From assembly GCF_020400605.1 (NCBI RefSeq), contig NZ_JAINRD010000009.1, positions 186,001-250,000 on the forward strand: a stretch of 64,000 nt of DNA. The letters are read 5' to 3'. The translations under genes and the position numbers were made by a program. Positions 27,332 through 36,977 of this stretch are shown here, one piece after another. The notes under the pieces are model-generated. The model was not told the origin of the DNA. It saw only the letters and a list, made by a program, of their open reading frames with translations, and made no database searches. Position 1 is the stretch's first letter, and the number at the start of each line of letters is the position of its first letter. Source of the DNA: Streptomyces aculeolatus. GTDB lineage: Bacteria > Actinomycetota > Actinomycetes > Streptomycetales > Streptomycetaceae.

Positions 27332-28663
27332 GTGCTAGGAGAGTATCGGATCGAAGGCCGGGGCGCAGCAGAGATTTCCGCGAGCATCGAGCGCGGCATC
27401 GGTGCCGGCGCGCTGTCGCCCGGCGCCGCGCTGCCGCCGCTGCGCGCGCTGGCGGCGGAGCTGGCGGTCAACCCGAACACGGTGGCCGCCGCGTACCGCA
27501 TGCTGCGCGAACGCGGCGTCGTCGAGACCGCGGGGCGGCGCGGCACCCGGGTGCGGGCCCGCCCCGCCACCACGCTCCGCGAGCAGATCAGCGTCGCCGT
27601 GCCGCCCGGCGCCCGTGACCTGTCCACAGGCAACCCCGACCCCGCCCTGCTGCCCCCGCTCGCCGGCGCCCTCGCCGCCGCGGCCGCCCACCACACCGCA
27701 CACCCCGTGCTCTACGGCGACGAGGGCGTCGCCCCCGAGCTGGCCCGGCTCGCCCGCGCCGACTTCGACGCCGACGGCGTACCGCCCGGGCCCGTGGCCG
27801 TCACCTCCGGATCGCTGGACGCGATCGAGCGCGCGCTGGCCGCCCATCTGCGGCCCGGCGACGCGGTCGGGGTCGAGGACCCGGCGTGGGGCAGCCTGCT
27901 CGACCTGGTGCCCGCGCTCGGCCTGCGGCCGGTGCCCGTCGAAGTGGACGACGAAGGACCCCTGCCCGAGCGCGCGGCGGCGGCCCTGGCCGCCGGGGCG
28001 CGCGCCTTGGTCGTGACCTCCCGCGCGCAGAACCCGACCGGCGCCGCGCTCACCCCGGCGCGCGCCGCCGAGTTGCGCGCTGTCCTCGCCCGGCACCCGG
28101 AGGCGCTGCTCGTCGAGGACGACCACGGCCACGCGATCGTCGACCTGCCGTTCCAGCCGCTGGCCGGCGCCGCGCGGCACTGGCTCGTGGTGCGCTCCGC
28201 CGCCAAGGCCTACGGTCCCGACCTGCGGCTCGCGGTGCTGACCGGGGACCGGGTGACCGTGGACCGCATCGAGGGCCGTCAGCGCCTGGGGCCCGGCTGG
28301 GTCAGCAGGCTCCTCCAGGACGCCGTCGCCCACCTGCGGGCCGGGGGGATCCAGGACCCGGCGGCGGTCGCCCGCTCCTACGGCGACCGGCGCGCGGCGC
28401 TGCTGGCGGCGCTGCGGCGGCGCGGGGTCGAGGCCACCGGACGCAGCGGGATGAACGTGTGGCTGCCGGTGCCCGACGAGACCTCCGCGGTCACGCAGCT
28501 CCTCTCGGCCGGCTGGGCGGTGGCACCCGGCGCCCGCTTCCGCCTCGCCTCGCCGCCCGGCATCCGGCTGACCGTCTCGCCGCTCGCCGCCGCGGACATG
28601 GAGCCGCTGGCGGACGCGGTGGCGGCGGCGGTACGGCCCGCGCCCGGACGGCGGTGGGTCTGA
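27332..28663 (+). CDS. MocR/GntR family regulator with aminotransferase domain
   Basis: 443 residues. An N-terminal GntR winged helix (about 8-75, with L-P-P-L-R-A-L-A-A-E-L-A-V-N-P-N-T-V) is linked to a fold-type I aminotransferase-like domain. Its PLP lysine is in S-A-A-K-A-Y-G-P (K292), preceded by V-T-S-R-A-Q-N-P-T-G. It senses PLP or PLP adducts and regulates transcription. GTG 27332 appears leaderless. Divergent from the PNPOx-like gene, forming a typical PdxR/MocR pair. Confidence 0.88.
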   Translation: MLGEYRIEGRGAAEISASIERGIGAGALSPGAALPPLRALAAELAVNPNTVAAAYRMLRERGVVETAGRRGTRVRARPATTLREQISVAVPPGARDLSTGNPDPALLPPLAGALAAAAAHHTAHPVLYGDEGVAPELARLARADFDADGVPPGPVAVTSGSLDAIERALAAHLRPGDAVGVEDPAWGSLLDLVPALGLRPVPVEVDDEGPLPERAAAALAAGARALVVTSRAQNPTGAALTPARAAELRAVLARHPEALLVEDDHGHAIVDLPFQPLAGAARHWLVVRSAAKAYGPDLRLAVLTGDRVTVDRIEGRQRLGPGWVSRLLQDAVAHLRAGGIQDPAAVARSYGDRRAALLAALRRRGVEATGRSGMNVWLPVPDETSAVTQLLSAGWAVAPGARFRLASPPGIRLTVSPLAAADMEPLADAVAAAVRPAPGRRWV

Positions 28664-28760
28664 GCGGGCGGGCGCGAAGCGCCGGCTGCCGCGCGACCGC
28701 GCCGGGAGCCCGTACGGGCCTCCCGCACGGTGCCCGTACGGAACGCCCGTACCGGCGCCG

Positions 28761-29708
28761 CTACGTCCGCCTCTCCCGCGGCCGGCTGCGCGAGAGCGCC
28801 GCGCCCGCCAGGATCACGGCCGCACCCACCGGCGTGTTCCACGTCAGCTCCTCGCCGAGCAGCGCCACCCCCGCCGCCGTTGCGATGACCGGGATGACGT
28901 ACGTGACCGTGTGCGCGTTCGTCGGCCCCACCTCGGCGACCAGCCCGTGCTGCACGAGCACCGCGAGCCCCGTGCCCAGCGCGCCCAGCGTGACGACGGC
29001 CAGCACCGGCCCGGCCGGGAGGGCCGTCGGCGCCGAGGTGAACAGCGCGGTGGCGACGGCCAACTGGGCGGTGCCGAGGAGCAGTTGCGTACCGGCGATG
29101 GACAGGTGGGAGTGCCCGGTGCCGGCGAGCGTGCGGCGGACGTAGATCCAGCCGACGGCGTAGCAGGCCGCGGCCGCCAGTGCGAGCACGGTGCCCAGCG
29201 GATCCTGGCCGGTGAAGCCCCGCCAGGCGCCGAGGACGATCAGCACCCCGGCGAACCCGAGGCCCAGGCCGGCGACCCGGCGGCGCGTCGGCCGGTCCTC
29301 CCGCAGCGCGACGAGGGCGAGCAGCATCGCCCACAGCGGCGACGTGGCGTTGCAGATGCCGGCGAGCGAGGAGCTGATGTGCAGCTCGGCGTAGGCGAAG
29401 AGGGAGAAGGGCAGTGCGTTGATGAAGAACGCGGCCACCGCGATGTGCCCCCAGGTGCGGGCACCGCGCGGGAGCCGCTCGCGCCGCAGGGCGAGAGCGG
29501 CGACCAGGACGGCGGAGCCGAAGGCCATGCGGCCGAGCGTCACTTGCAGCGGGGCGAAGCCGTCCGTGCCGACCTTGATGAGCAGGAAGCTGAAACCCCA
29601 GACGACCGACAGGGCGGTGAAGCGGACGCGCCAGTCGAGGAGGGGCCGCCGGGTCGCGGCGGCCGGGGGAGTGGCCGGGTCGGTGGCTGCTGCCGGTGCC
29701 GTGGTCAT
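28761..29708 (-). CDS. EamA family transporter divergent from LysR
   Basis: 315 residues, ten predicted membrane spans in two EamA repeats (W-G-F-S-F-L-L-I-K in span 1). Probable metabolite exporter. Its ATG lies 74 bp from the LysR gene in the divergent arrangement typical for LysR-regulated exporters, so the neighbour probably controls it. The 97-bp gap before it holds a GC hairpin near 28709-28729 that could end both converging transcripts. Confidence 0.85.
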   Translation of the reverse strand: MTTAPAAATDPATPPAAATRRPLLDWRVRFTALSVVWGFSFLLIKVGTDGFAPLQVTLGRMAFGSAVLVAALALRRERLPRGARTWGHIAVAAFFINALPFSLFAYAELHISSSLAGICNATSPLWAMLLALVALREDRPTRRRVAGLGLGFAGVLIVLGAWRGFTGQDPLGTVLALAAAACYAVGWIYVRRTLAGTGHSHLSIAGTQLLLGTAQLAVATALFTSAPTALPAGPVLAVVTLGALGTGLAVLVQHGLVAEVGPTNAHTVTYVIPVIATAAGVALLGEELTWNTPVGAAVILAGAALSRSRPRERRT

Positions 29709-29732
29709 GGGCCTACGGTGGGCCCTTCACTC

Positions 29733-29775
29733 CTCGTAGCACAAGCGAGACTTTATGGCCCCTATCTCGTAGCAT
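29733..29775. promoter_or_regulatory. LysR-type operator and leaderless promoter
   Basis: TCG-N9-CGA at 29734-29748 fits the LysR T-N11-A box. The 9-mer CTCGTAGCA occurs twice (29733-29741 and 29766-29774), 33 bp apart, as expected for recognition and activation sites. TAGCAT at 29770-29775, 7 nt before the LysR ATG, is a -10 for a leaderless message. Confidence 0.65.
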
Positions 29776-29782
29776 CACTTAC

Positions 29783-30682
29783 ATGTTGAACCTGGAACGC
29801 CTGCGCACCCTGGCCGCCGTCGCCCGGCACGGCTCCGTGAGCGCCGCGGCCGACGGGCTGCACATCACCACCTCCGCCGTCTCCCAGCAACTCGCCAAGC
29901 TGGAGCGTGAGACCGGGCAGCAACTGCTCGCCAAGAACGGCCGCGGCGTCCGCCTCACCGACGCGGGCCGGCTGCTCTCCGAGCACGCGACCCGGATCCT
30001 GTCGCAGGTCGAGGCGGCGCAGTCCGAGCTGGAGGCGCACCGCGGGCGGCCCGTGGGGGAGCTGGGACTCGCGGCGTTCCCCACCGCCGCCCGGGGGCTG
30101 TTCCCGGCCGCGCTCGCGGCGCTGCGCCGGGACCACCCCGAGCTGCGCGTGCGGCTGCGCGAACAGGAGCCCGACGAGACGGTGCCCCGCGTGCTGCGCG
30201 GCGACCACGACCTCGGCGTCGTCCTGGACTGGTACAACAAACCGCTGCCGCTGCCGCCCGGCCTGTCCCGGGCACCGCTCCTCGACGACCTCGCCGACGT
30301 CGCCGTCCCCGAGGACCACCCGCTGGCGCAGCGCGCGGACGTGGTCCTGGAGGACTTCGCGGACGACGACTGGATCTCCTGGCCGGAGAGCGAGTTCTGC
30401 CACGACTGGCTGGTGTTCACGCTCCGCGCCAAGGGCATCGAGCCGCGCATCGCGCACACCGCGGAGGAGCACCACACGCAGCTCGCGCTCATCGCCGCGG
30501 GGCTCGGCGTGGCCGTCGCGCCGCGGCTGGGGCGCGGGCCGGTGCCCGCGGGCGTACGCATCCTGCCCGTACGCGGCGCGATGCACCGGCACATCTACGC
30601 GATCTGGCGCTCCGACGCCGACCGCCGGCCGTCGATCAGGGAGGCCGTACGCGCGCTCCAGGCGGCGGGCAGCGCCGTCTGA
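29783..30682 (+). CDS. LysR family transcriptional regulator
   Basis: 299 residues. An N-terminal HTH (about 1-60: L-R-T-L-A-A-V-A-R-H-G-S-V-S-A-A-A) and a periplasmic-binding-like effector domain (about 90-295). Probably controls the divergent EamA exporter in response to that exporter's substrate. ATG 29783; the longer frame from 29696 is not supported because the HTH starts here. Confidence 0.9.
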   Translation: MLNLERLRTLAAVARHGSVSAAADGLHITTSAVSQQLAKLERETGQQLLAKNGRGVRLTDAGRLLSEHATRILSQVEAAQSELEAHRGRPVGELGLAAFPTAARGLFPAALAALRRDHPELRVRLREQEPDETVPRVLRGDHDLGVVLDWYNKPLPLPPGLSRAPLLDDLADVAVPEDHPLAQRADVVLEDFADDDWISWPESEFCHDWLVFTLRAKGIEPRIAHTAEEHHTQLALIAAGLGVAVAPRLGRGPVPAGVRILPVRGAMHRHIYAIWRSDADRRPSIREAVRALQAAGSAV

Positions 30683-30809
30683 GCGCGGCCCCCGAGAACG
30701 AGGCGGGGGCGGGACCGGGACGCGTCGGCGGGGGCCGGTGGCCGCCCCACCCGCGGCCGCCGGCCCGCCCCGCCACCGTTGGCCCCGCCGCCCTACGCGC
30801 CTCCCCGGG

Positions 30810-31274
30810 TCAGCCCCGGCGCAGGGCGTCCCCGTCGACCCGTACGTCCTCCGCGGGCAGCGGCTGCGTGGCCGGCCCCTTGGTGACGCTGCCGTCCGCG
30901 ATGGCGAACTTGCTGCCGTGGCACGCGCAGTTGATCGTGCCGTCCTCGACGCTGCTGACGATGCAGCCCTGGTGCGTGCAGACCGCCGAGAACGCCTTGA
31001 ACTCGCCCGGCTCCGGCTGCGTCACGACGACCTTCTCGTCCTTGAAGATCTTGCCGCCGCCCTCGGGCACCTCAGCCGTGGTGCCGAGCGGCGCGCCGTC
31101 GCCGCCGCCGCTTTCCTGCGGCTTCACCTGCTCGCTGCCGGAGTCGCCCGAATCGCCGGAGTCGCCCGGGTCGTCGCCACAGGCGGCGAGCGCGGCGCCG
31201 AGACCGCCGGCGCCGACGGCGGCCACGACGGTGCGGCGGGCGGTGAGCCGGGCCGGGTTGCGGGATTGCGTCAT
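30810..31274 (-). CDS. Secreted Rieske [2Fe-2S] lipoprotein
   Basis: 154 residues. A twin-arginine signal (R13-R14) with lipobox A-L-A-A-C (C32) is followed by a Ser/Asp/Gly linker with repeated D-S-G, then a compact Rieske domain. Cluster ligands are C99/H101 (C-T-H-Q-G-C) and C116/H119 (C-A-C-H-G-S), with C104 and C118 for the disulfide. A small extracytoplasmic electron carrier or quinol-type partner; no oxidase subunit is adjacent. Confidence 0.9.
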   Translation of the reverse strand: MTQSRNPARLTARRTVVAAVGAGGLGAALAACGDDPGDSGDSGDSGSEQVKPQESGGGDGAPLGTTAEVPEGGGKIFKDEKVVVTQPEPGEFKAFSAVCTHQGCIVSSVEDGTINCACHGSKFAIADGSVTKGPATQPLPAEDVRVDGDALRRG

Positions 31275-31353
31275 GGTGGGGCCCTTTCCTGGTGCGCCGG
31301 TCGTCCGCCTTGGGCCGGCGGGCCCGGCGTTCTGATCGTGTGCCTCAGCGCCC

Positions 31354-33447
31354 TCATACGTATGCCGGGGCGCCGGCGTTCAGCTCCCGCCGCAGGAACG
31401 CCAGCTCGAACCAGAGGAGATTCTCGGCGATCGCGTCGTCGGAGATCATGTGCGACGCGCCGGGCACCGGCAGGACGCTGTGCGGCCGGCCCGCGGCCAG
31501 CAGCTCGGCGGACAGCCGCAGGGTGTGGGCCGCGACGACGTTGTCGTCGGCGAGGCCGTGGACGAACAGCAGGGGCCGGCTGAGCCGGTGGCCGAGGCCC
31601 ACGAGGGACGAACGGTCGTAGTGCTCGGGGTACTTCTCCGGGTCGCCGAGGAAGCGCTCCTGGTAGTGCGTGTCGTACAGCCGCGCGTCGGTGACCGGCG
31701 CGCCCGAGACGGCGGCGTGGAAGACGTCCGGCCGGGTGAGGACCGCCGCCGCGGCGAGGAAGCCGCCGAACGACCAGCCGCGGATGCCGACCCGGTCCAG
31801 GTCGAGGTCCGGGTTGCCGGCCGCCGCCGCCCGCAGCCCCCGCACCTGGTCCTCGACGGCCGCATCCCGCTTGTTGCCGGTGTTCATCCGCTCCCACGAC
31901 GGCGCGCCGGGTGTGGCCCGCCCGTCGGTGACGAGCACCGCGAAACCCTGCTCCGCGAACCACTGCGAGACCAGCGTCCACCACCCGCGTGCCGGCACCG
32001 CCAGCCGCAGTCCCGGCCCGCCGTACGGGTCGCACAGCACCGGCAGCGGGCCGTCGCCGGGGCTGTGCCACGACGGCAGGAACAGGTTGCTGCACAGCCC
32101 GTCCGGCCCGTCGAGCCGCTGCGGCCGCGGCCGGATCGCCGGCTCCTCGGCGCGGGAGGCCAGTGCCGCCGGCGGGCGCCCGGCGGCCAGCACCCGCGTG
32201 GCGGAGCCGCCGGCCGTCACGCTCTCCACCACCGTCGTCCCGCCGCCGGCCGCCGCCGTGTGGTGCCCCGGCTCGTCGGTCAGCGGTGCGCAGCCCGCCC
32301 CCGGTTCGTACGACCACACGTGCCGCTCCGCCGGATCCTCGGCCGCCGTGAACAGCACCCGCTCGCCCGCGACCCCCAGCACCGCGCGCACCTGCAGCCC
32401 GGCGGGCGTGACGGGTTCGCCGTCGCGCAGGAGGCGGTACGTGTCCGTGGCGGTGTCGTTCGTGACCTGGAGCAGGGCGCCGGACGCGGACCTGGCCGGG
32501 GTCCCCGGCACCAGCCGGGTCCAGTGCGCGTCGCGGGTCTCGGCCAGCACGCGCGTGTCGCCGGTGTCCGGGTCGGCGGCGAGGGTGAGCAGGGTGCGCT
32601 GGTCGCGGCTCTGCACGCCGAGGAGCGGGCCGTGGGCGTCCCAGCGGACGGTGGCCAGGTACTCGTACGCCGCCCGGTCCCACCGCACCTCCGTACGGCG
32701 GCCGGCGAGCGTGACCACGTGCAGGGAGACGTCCGCGTTGGCCGTGCCGGCGGCCGGGTAGCGCACGGTGCGCGGCTCGGCCGCCGGGTCGGCGGGGTCG
32801 GAGAGGTGCCAGCGCCGCACGCCGGACTCGTCCACGCGTGCGACGAGCAGCGCGTCGCCGTCCGGGGCCCACCAGTGGCCGCGGTCGCGGTGCATCGACT
32901 CGGCGGCGACGTGCTCGGGCAGCCCGTACGTGACGTCGGGCCCCTCGGGCGCCGCGAGCAGCCGGTCGTCGCCGCCCTCGACGGAAACGGCATGCAGGGC
33001 GCCGCCCGTGACGTACGCGACGCGGGTGCCGTCGGGGGACAGGCGCGGGTCGACGGCGGGCCCGGCGGCGGGCACCCGGAACGGCGCGGAGCCGTCGGTC
33101 CGTACCGCCCACAGCTCGCCGCCCAGCGTGAACACCGCGAGCCGCACGCCGGCATCCGCGGTGTAGGAGGTGATCCCCGCCGTCCGCGTCCGCGCCCGCT
33201 CCCGCCGCACCCGCTCCGCCTCGGGCTCCGCCCCGCCCCGTGCGAGCCCTGCCGGGTCCGCCAACTCGCGCTCCGCGCCGCCCTCGTACAGCCACAGCCG
33301 CGCCACGGCATCGGTACCGCTCCCGGTCCGGAGGAACAGCACGCGCTCGCCGTCGGGCGAGACGGCCGCGCCGTGCGGCAGGCCCAGTGTGAACTTGCGG
33401 GTGCGGGCGTGGCGGCGGGGGAACTCGGGCTCGCGGTTTTCGTTCAT
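31354..33447 (-). CDS. S9 family peptidase (DPP4/acylaminoacyl-type)
   Basis: 697 residues. An N-terminal beta-propeller (about 30-420) is followed by an alpha/beta-hydrolase domain with Ser in G-W-S-F-G-G-F (S559), Asp in G-L-A-D-D-N (about D634) and His in G-A-S-H-M (H666). It releases dipeptides or acts on oligopeptides; no signal peptide, so cytoplasmic. ATG 33447 is the most natural start; ATGs at 33459 and 33465 are also possible. It ends 79 bp before the Rieske gene start. Confidence 0.9.
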   Translation of the reverse strand: MNENREPEFPRRHARTRKFTLGLPHGAAVSPDGERVLFLRTGSGTDAVARLWLYEGGAERELADPAGLARGGAEPEAERVRRERARTRTAGITSYTADAGVRLAVFTLGGELWAVRTDGSAPFRVPAAGPAVDPRLSPDGTRVAYVTGGALHAVSVEGGDDRLLAAPEGPDVTYGLPEHVAAESMHRDRGHWWAPDGDALLVARVDESGVRRWHLSDPADPAAEPRTVRYPAAGTANADVSLHVVTLAGRRTEVRWDRAAYEYLATVRWDAHGPLLGVQSRDQRTLLTLAADPDTGDTRVLAETRDAHWTRLVPGTPARSASGALLQVTNDTATDTYRLLRDGEPVTPAGLQVRAVLGVAGERVLFTAAEDPAERHVWSYEPGAGCAPLTDEPGHHTAAAGGGTTVVESVTAGGSATRVLAAGRPPAALASRAEEPAIRPRPQRLDGPDGLCSNLFLPSWHSPGDGPLPVLCDPYGGPGLRLAVPARGWWTLVSQWFAEQGFAVLVTDGRATPGAPSWERMNTGNKRDAAVEDQVRGLRAAAAGNPDLDLDRVGIRGWSFGGFLAAAAVLTRPDVFHAAVSGAPVTDARLYDTHYQERFLGDPEKYPEHYDRSSLVGLGHRLSRPLLFVHGLADDNVVAAHTLRLSAELLAAGRPHSVLPVPGASHMISDDAIAENLLWFELAFLRRELNAGAPAYV

Positions 33448-33505
33448 GCCCGAGACCATGCCCATAGACCGGCCGTCGCCGCCAGAGGGCACTGGAGGCT
33501 TGACT

Positions 33506-34351
33506 TCAGGCGCGGCCGATCGGCCCGTGCGGGGCGGCGGAGGGCGCGAGGAGGGAGCGGAGACGGCCCGGCGGCAGGCCGGACTCCGCCCGTACGACGT
33601 GCGTCATGTGCGCCTGGTCGGCGAAGCCGAGGTCGGCCGCGAGGCCGCCGAGGTCGCGCTCGCCGTCGGCCAGGCGCTCCAGGGCCCGCGCCGCGCGCAG
33701 CCGGTTGCGGTAGCGGCTCAGGGTGGCGCCGGTCGCCGCCCGGAAGACCCGGCTCAGGTGGTGCGGCGAGCAGCCCAGTTCGGCGGCGAGGGGGAGCAGC
33801 CCGAGCCGCGGGTCCGCGGTCAGTGCCTCCCGGGCGTCGTCGGCGAGCCGGCGCCGGGCGGCGGCCGTCGCCGGGGCGCCGCTCGCCACCCGGCGCGCGT
33901 CGAGCTGTGCGAGCGCCGCCGCGGTGAGGGCGACGGCCGACTCGGCGGCCGCGAAGGCGTCGCCGGGACCGCGGTCCGCGGACGCGCACAGCAGCCGGTG
34001 CCGCAGCGCCATCGCGGGCGTGGTGAACACCAGCCCCTCCGGTACGGCGGGGTCGCCGCCCAGCAGCGAGGCGAGCAGCGGCTCGGACGGCACCAGCTCG
34101 GTGTAGCGGTCGGCGCCGCGCGGGTGCGCGAACTGCTGCTCGCTGCCGAGCCGTTCCACGTACACCGACGCGGGGTCCATCGTCTGCTCGACGCCGTCCA
34201 CCCGGGCCCGTACGACGCCGTCGCGGACGAGGACGAGCCCGAAGACGTCCGCGGCGCGCAGCGGGGTCCACCCGGCGGGCGGATCGCCGCAGCGCACGTC
34301 GGCGACGCAGAGGTCGTCGCCGTTGAGGAGCGTGCGCCGGGCCGTGGCCAT
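33506..34351 (-). CDS. AraC family transcriptional regulator
   Basis: 281 residues with an N-terminal cupin-like sensor (about 10-110) and a C-terminal double HTH (about 180-275: L-A-A-E-L-G-C-S-P-H-H-L-S-R-V-F). Located 58 bp upstream of the S9 peptidase on the same strand and divergent from the MBL-fold gene; either may be its target. The spacing to the peptidase leaves little room for a separate strong promoter. Confidence 0.86.
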   Translation of the reverse strand: MATARRTLLNGDDLCVADVRCGDPPAGWTPLRAADVFGLVLVRDGVVRARVDGVEQTMDPASVYVERLGSEQQFAHPRGADRYTELVPSEPLLASLLGGDPAVPEGLVFTTPAMALRHRLLCASADRGPGDAFAAAESAVALTAAALAQLDARRVASGAPATAAARRRLADDAREALTADPRLGLLPLAAELGCSPHHLSRVFRAATGATLSRYRNRLRAARALERLADGERDLGGLAADLGFADQAHMTHVVRAESGLPPGRLRSLLAPSAAPHGPIGRA

Positions 34352-34465
34352 GCTGTCGAGCCTTGCACACGGAGGCGTGGATCGCGCACGAACTTACAAG
34401 CGGGGGCGGGGCGGTGGGCGGGAGTGTGGTTGCGTGCGGCGGCGGCCGCAGGAAGAGGAGCGGTG

Positions 34466-35731
34466 ATGACGGGGATGTACGGGCCGGGCGAGGGACGGGG
34501 CGCCGAGGCAGGGGGCGCGGCGGACGGGGCGAGGGGTGCCGAGGGGGTCGGCGCGGCGGTTGCCGGCCGTCTCGGGGCCGGTGGCGCGGGCGACCCGGCC
34601 GGCGAGGCGACCGGCCGAGGGGACCGGTTCGGCGTGGCCGGTGGGGACGGCGGCGCCGCCGGACCCGGCCCGGCCGGGGGAGCGGGGGACCGGGCGGCCC
34701 CGGTGGCGGAGGGCTCGCGGGGAGGGCCCTCCGCCGCCGGGGCGTGGGGCCGGCGGCGGGTGCTGCGCGGGGTGGGGGCGGTGGCCGCGGGGGTGGCCGG
34801 GGCGGCGGTGGCGGGCAACGCGGCGGCGGCCGCGGCCCCGTCGCGCCGCGTCCCGCCGGCAGGCCCGGCGGGCGCGTCGCCGTCCGGCGCGGAGCCGTCC
34901 GGGCCAGAGCCCGCCGGGGTCGCCGTGTGCCGGGCCGGGCCGTTCGAGGTGGTGGCGCTGCTGGACGCGCACGGTACGTTCCCCATGCCCCGCGCCGACG
35001 CCTTCCCCGGCGCCTCCGCCGCCGCGTGGGCGCGTGCCCGGCGCCTCGACCCGCGGGCGTTCGGACCCGACGGCGCCTGGGAGCTGGACTTCCGCTGCTT
35101 CGCCGTACGGTGCCCCGGCGGCGGTGTCGTACTCGTGGACTCCGGGATCGGCCCGGCCGGCAGCCCGGCCGCGAGCTGGGCGCCGGTGCCGGGGCTGCTG
35201 CCCGAGCGGCTGGCCGCCGCCGGCATCGCGCCCGACGACGTGGACACCGTCGTCCTCAGCCACCTGCACGAGGACCACTACGGCTGGTCCGTGGCCCCCG
35301 GCGGCGCACCTGCCTTCCCCCGCGCCCGCTACGTCGTCCAGGCGGCCGAACTCGCCGCCCTGGCACCCGGCGACGCCGCGACCACGTACGCCGTGGCCCC
35401 GCTGCGCGCCGCCGGGCGCCTGCACGTCGTCGACGGCGGCACCCGGCTGGCGGCCCACCGGAGCGGCGGCGCCGTCACGCTCGTACCGACGCCGGGGCAC
35501 ACCCCCGGGCACCAGTCGGTCGTCGTGGACGGCGGCCGCCGGCAGATCGTCATCGCGGGCGACGTCGTCGTCCACGCGGTGCAGCTCGCCGACCCGGCCG
35601 TGCGGTACTTCTTCGAGGAGGACCCCGACCTCGCCCGCCGCACCCGGCTGCGGCTGCTGGAGACGGCCGGTGGGCGCGGCGCGGTGCTCGCCACGGCGCA
35701 CCTGAACCGGCCGTTCACACCCCTGCGGTAG
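34466..35731 (+). CDS. Exported metallo-beta-lactamase-fold hydrolase
   Basis: 421 residues. The first roughly 90 are Gly/Ala-rich low complexity, then a twin-arginine-like signal G-R-R-R-V-L-R-G (95-102) and a hydrophobic Ala stretch. The MBL domain has H-x-H-x-D-H (H266, H268, D270, H271), the later G-H-T-P-G-H and the D in A-G-D-V-V. Likely lactonase or related hydrolase outside the cell. The signal lies unusually far from the ATG at 34466, so the true start may be internal (no better ribosome site found). Divergent from AraC. Confidence 0.8.
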   Translation: MTGMYGPGEGRGAEAGGAADGARGAEGVGAAVAGRLGAGGAGDPAGEATGRGDRFGVAGGDGGAAGPGPAGGAGDRAAPVAEGSRGGPSAAGAWGRRRVLRGVGAVAAGVAGAAVAGNAAAAAAPSRRVPPAGPAGASPSGAEPSGPEPAGVAVCRAGPFEVVALLDAHGTFPMPRADAFPGASAAAWARARRLDPRAFGPDGAWELDFRCFAVRCPGGGVVLVDSGIGPAGSPAASWAPVPGLLPERLAAAGIAPDDVDTVVLSHLHEDHYGWSVAPGGAPAFPRARYVVQAAELAALAPGDAATTYAVAPLRAAGRLHVVDGGTRLAAHRSGGAVTLVPTPGHTPGHQSVVVDGGRRQIVIAGDVVVHAVQLADPAVRYFFEEDPDLARRTRLRLLETAGGRGAVLATAHLNRPFTPLR

Positions 35732-35775
35732 CGCACGGGCGCCGGCGGCCGGACCTCCCGGCCGTCGGACAGGGC

Positions 35776-36783
35776 CTACGCCCGGTCCAGCGAGGGGGCC
35801 ACCGTCCTGGCGACCTCCGCCGCCTTCTCGCAGGCGACGGAGGTGTCCAGCCCACTCTCGGTGTCGTCGCTGTACATGACGGAGACCAGCTCGCCGTAGC
35901 CGTCGGCCTCGTCCTCCGTCGGCGTCTCGACGCGCCGCCAGGAGACGTCGCAGCTGAGGACGATGTCCTCCTCCTCGGTCTGGACCGCGGTCAGGCCGCC
36001 CCCCAGGTCGACCGGCGCACCGTCCTCGGCGTCGGGCGGCAGGCCCTTGTAGAAGCGCACGGACACCTGCGGGTACGAGGTGCCGTCGCCCGACCAGAAG
36101 TCGCACGCGTGCAGGTCCTTGGGCTCGACGAACGTCTCCCGCCCGAGCGCCGTCTCCACGGCCTTCCTGTCCGGCGCCGCGCAGGGGTCGGCGGCCAGCA
36201 CCGAGGTGTCGGGCACCTCCCGGTACCGCGGCGGCGTGTCCCGCAGCTCCCGTACGACCCCGGCCAGCGCCGTCCGGCCGGCCGCGCAGGCGTCGCCGTC
36301 CGCGTAGTCGACCTGGAAGCTGATGCCGAGCGACGTCTCGTACGACGTCAGGACGGACACCCAGCACTGCTGCGGCCCGTCGTCGCCGTCGACGACCAGC
36401 GGGAGCCCCGACAGCTCCTTCGCCGGGTCGTCCGCGAGGATCAACTGGTCGCCGACGCGCAGCACCAGTTCCACCGTCCCGCCCTCGGCGTCCTGGACGT
36501 CGACGCTGCACTCGCCCCATTCGGCCGACGAGTGGCTGTCCGACGCGACGGTGCCGAGCCTGCCGAGGGTCCCGGCGTCGAGCAGCGCGCACGGATCCAC
36601 CTCGCGCAGGGCGGCGGCCGCCACCGCGGGGTCGTCGATCTCCGGCTTCGCGCTTGCCTGTTCCTCCTGGTCCGCGGGGTCGTCCGCGGCGGGCGAGGAA
36701 CTGTCGCCGCAGCCGGCGACCAACACGAGCAGCGCCGTTCCGGCGCCGTATATCAAGGGTCGAATCATCCTGTTGCCGATCAC
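35776..36783 (-). CDS. DUF3558-like lipoprotein
   Basis: 335 residues. Lipobox L-V-L-V-A-G-C (C25), an acidic linker, then two similar alpha/beta halves each opening with D-P-C-A (C64 in V-D-P-C-A-L-L, and A-D-P-C-A-A), as in tandem DUF3558 modules. Surface-anchored and of unknown function. GTG 36783 follows the leftward -10 TAGCCT (complement of 36790-36795) by 6 nt, indicating a leaderless message. Confidence 0.78.
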   Translation of the reverse strand: MIGNRMIRPLIYGAGTALLVLVAGCGDSSSPAADDPADQEEQASAKPEIDDPAVAAAALREVDPCALLDAGTLGRLGTVASDSHSSAEWGECSVDVQDAEGGTVELVLRVGDQLILADDPAKELSGLPLVVDGDDGPQQCWVSVLTSYETSLGISFQVDYADGDACAAGRTALAGVVRELRDTPPRYREVPDTSVLAADPCAAPDRKAVETALGRETFVEPKDLHACDFWSGDGTSYPQVSVRFYKGLPPDAEDGAPVDLGGGLTAVQTEEEDIVLSCDVSWRRVETPTEDEADGYGELVSVMYSDDTESGLDTSVACEKAAEVARTVAPSLDRA

Positions 36784-36977
36784 GCAGGGAGGCTAGCCAA
36801 CCGCGCGGGCCGCCGTCCGCGAACGGGCAAAGGGCCCGACCACCTCCACATTTCCGCCATGAGCCCTTCGCGCGGGCCGTACGGGTGGTCGGCGACAGCT
36901 GCGCCGACCACCCGCACGGACACCGCGGGCACGGAGTGACCGGCCCGGTCACGGACCGGGCCGCGAGAGCGGACGGG

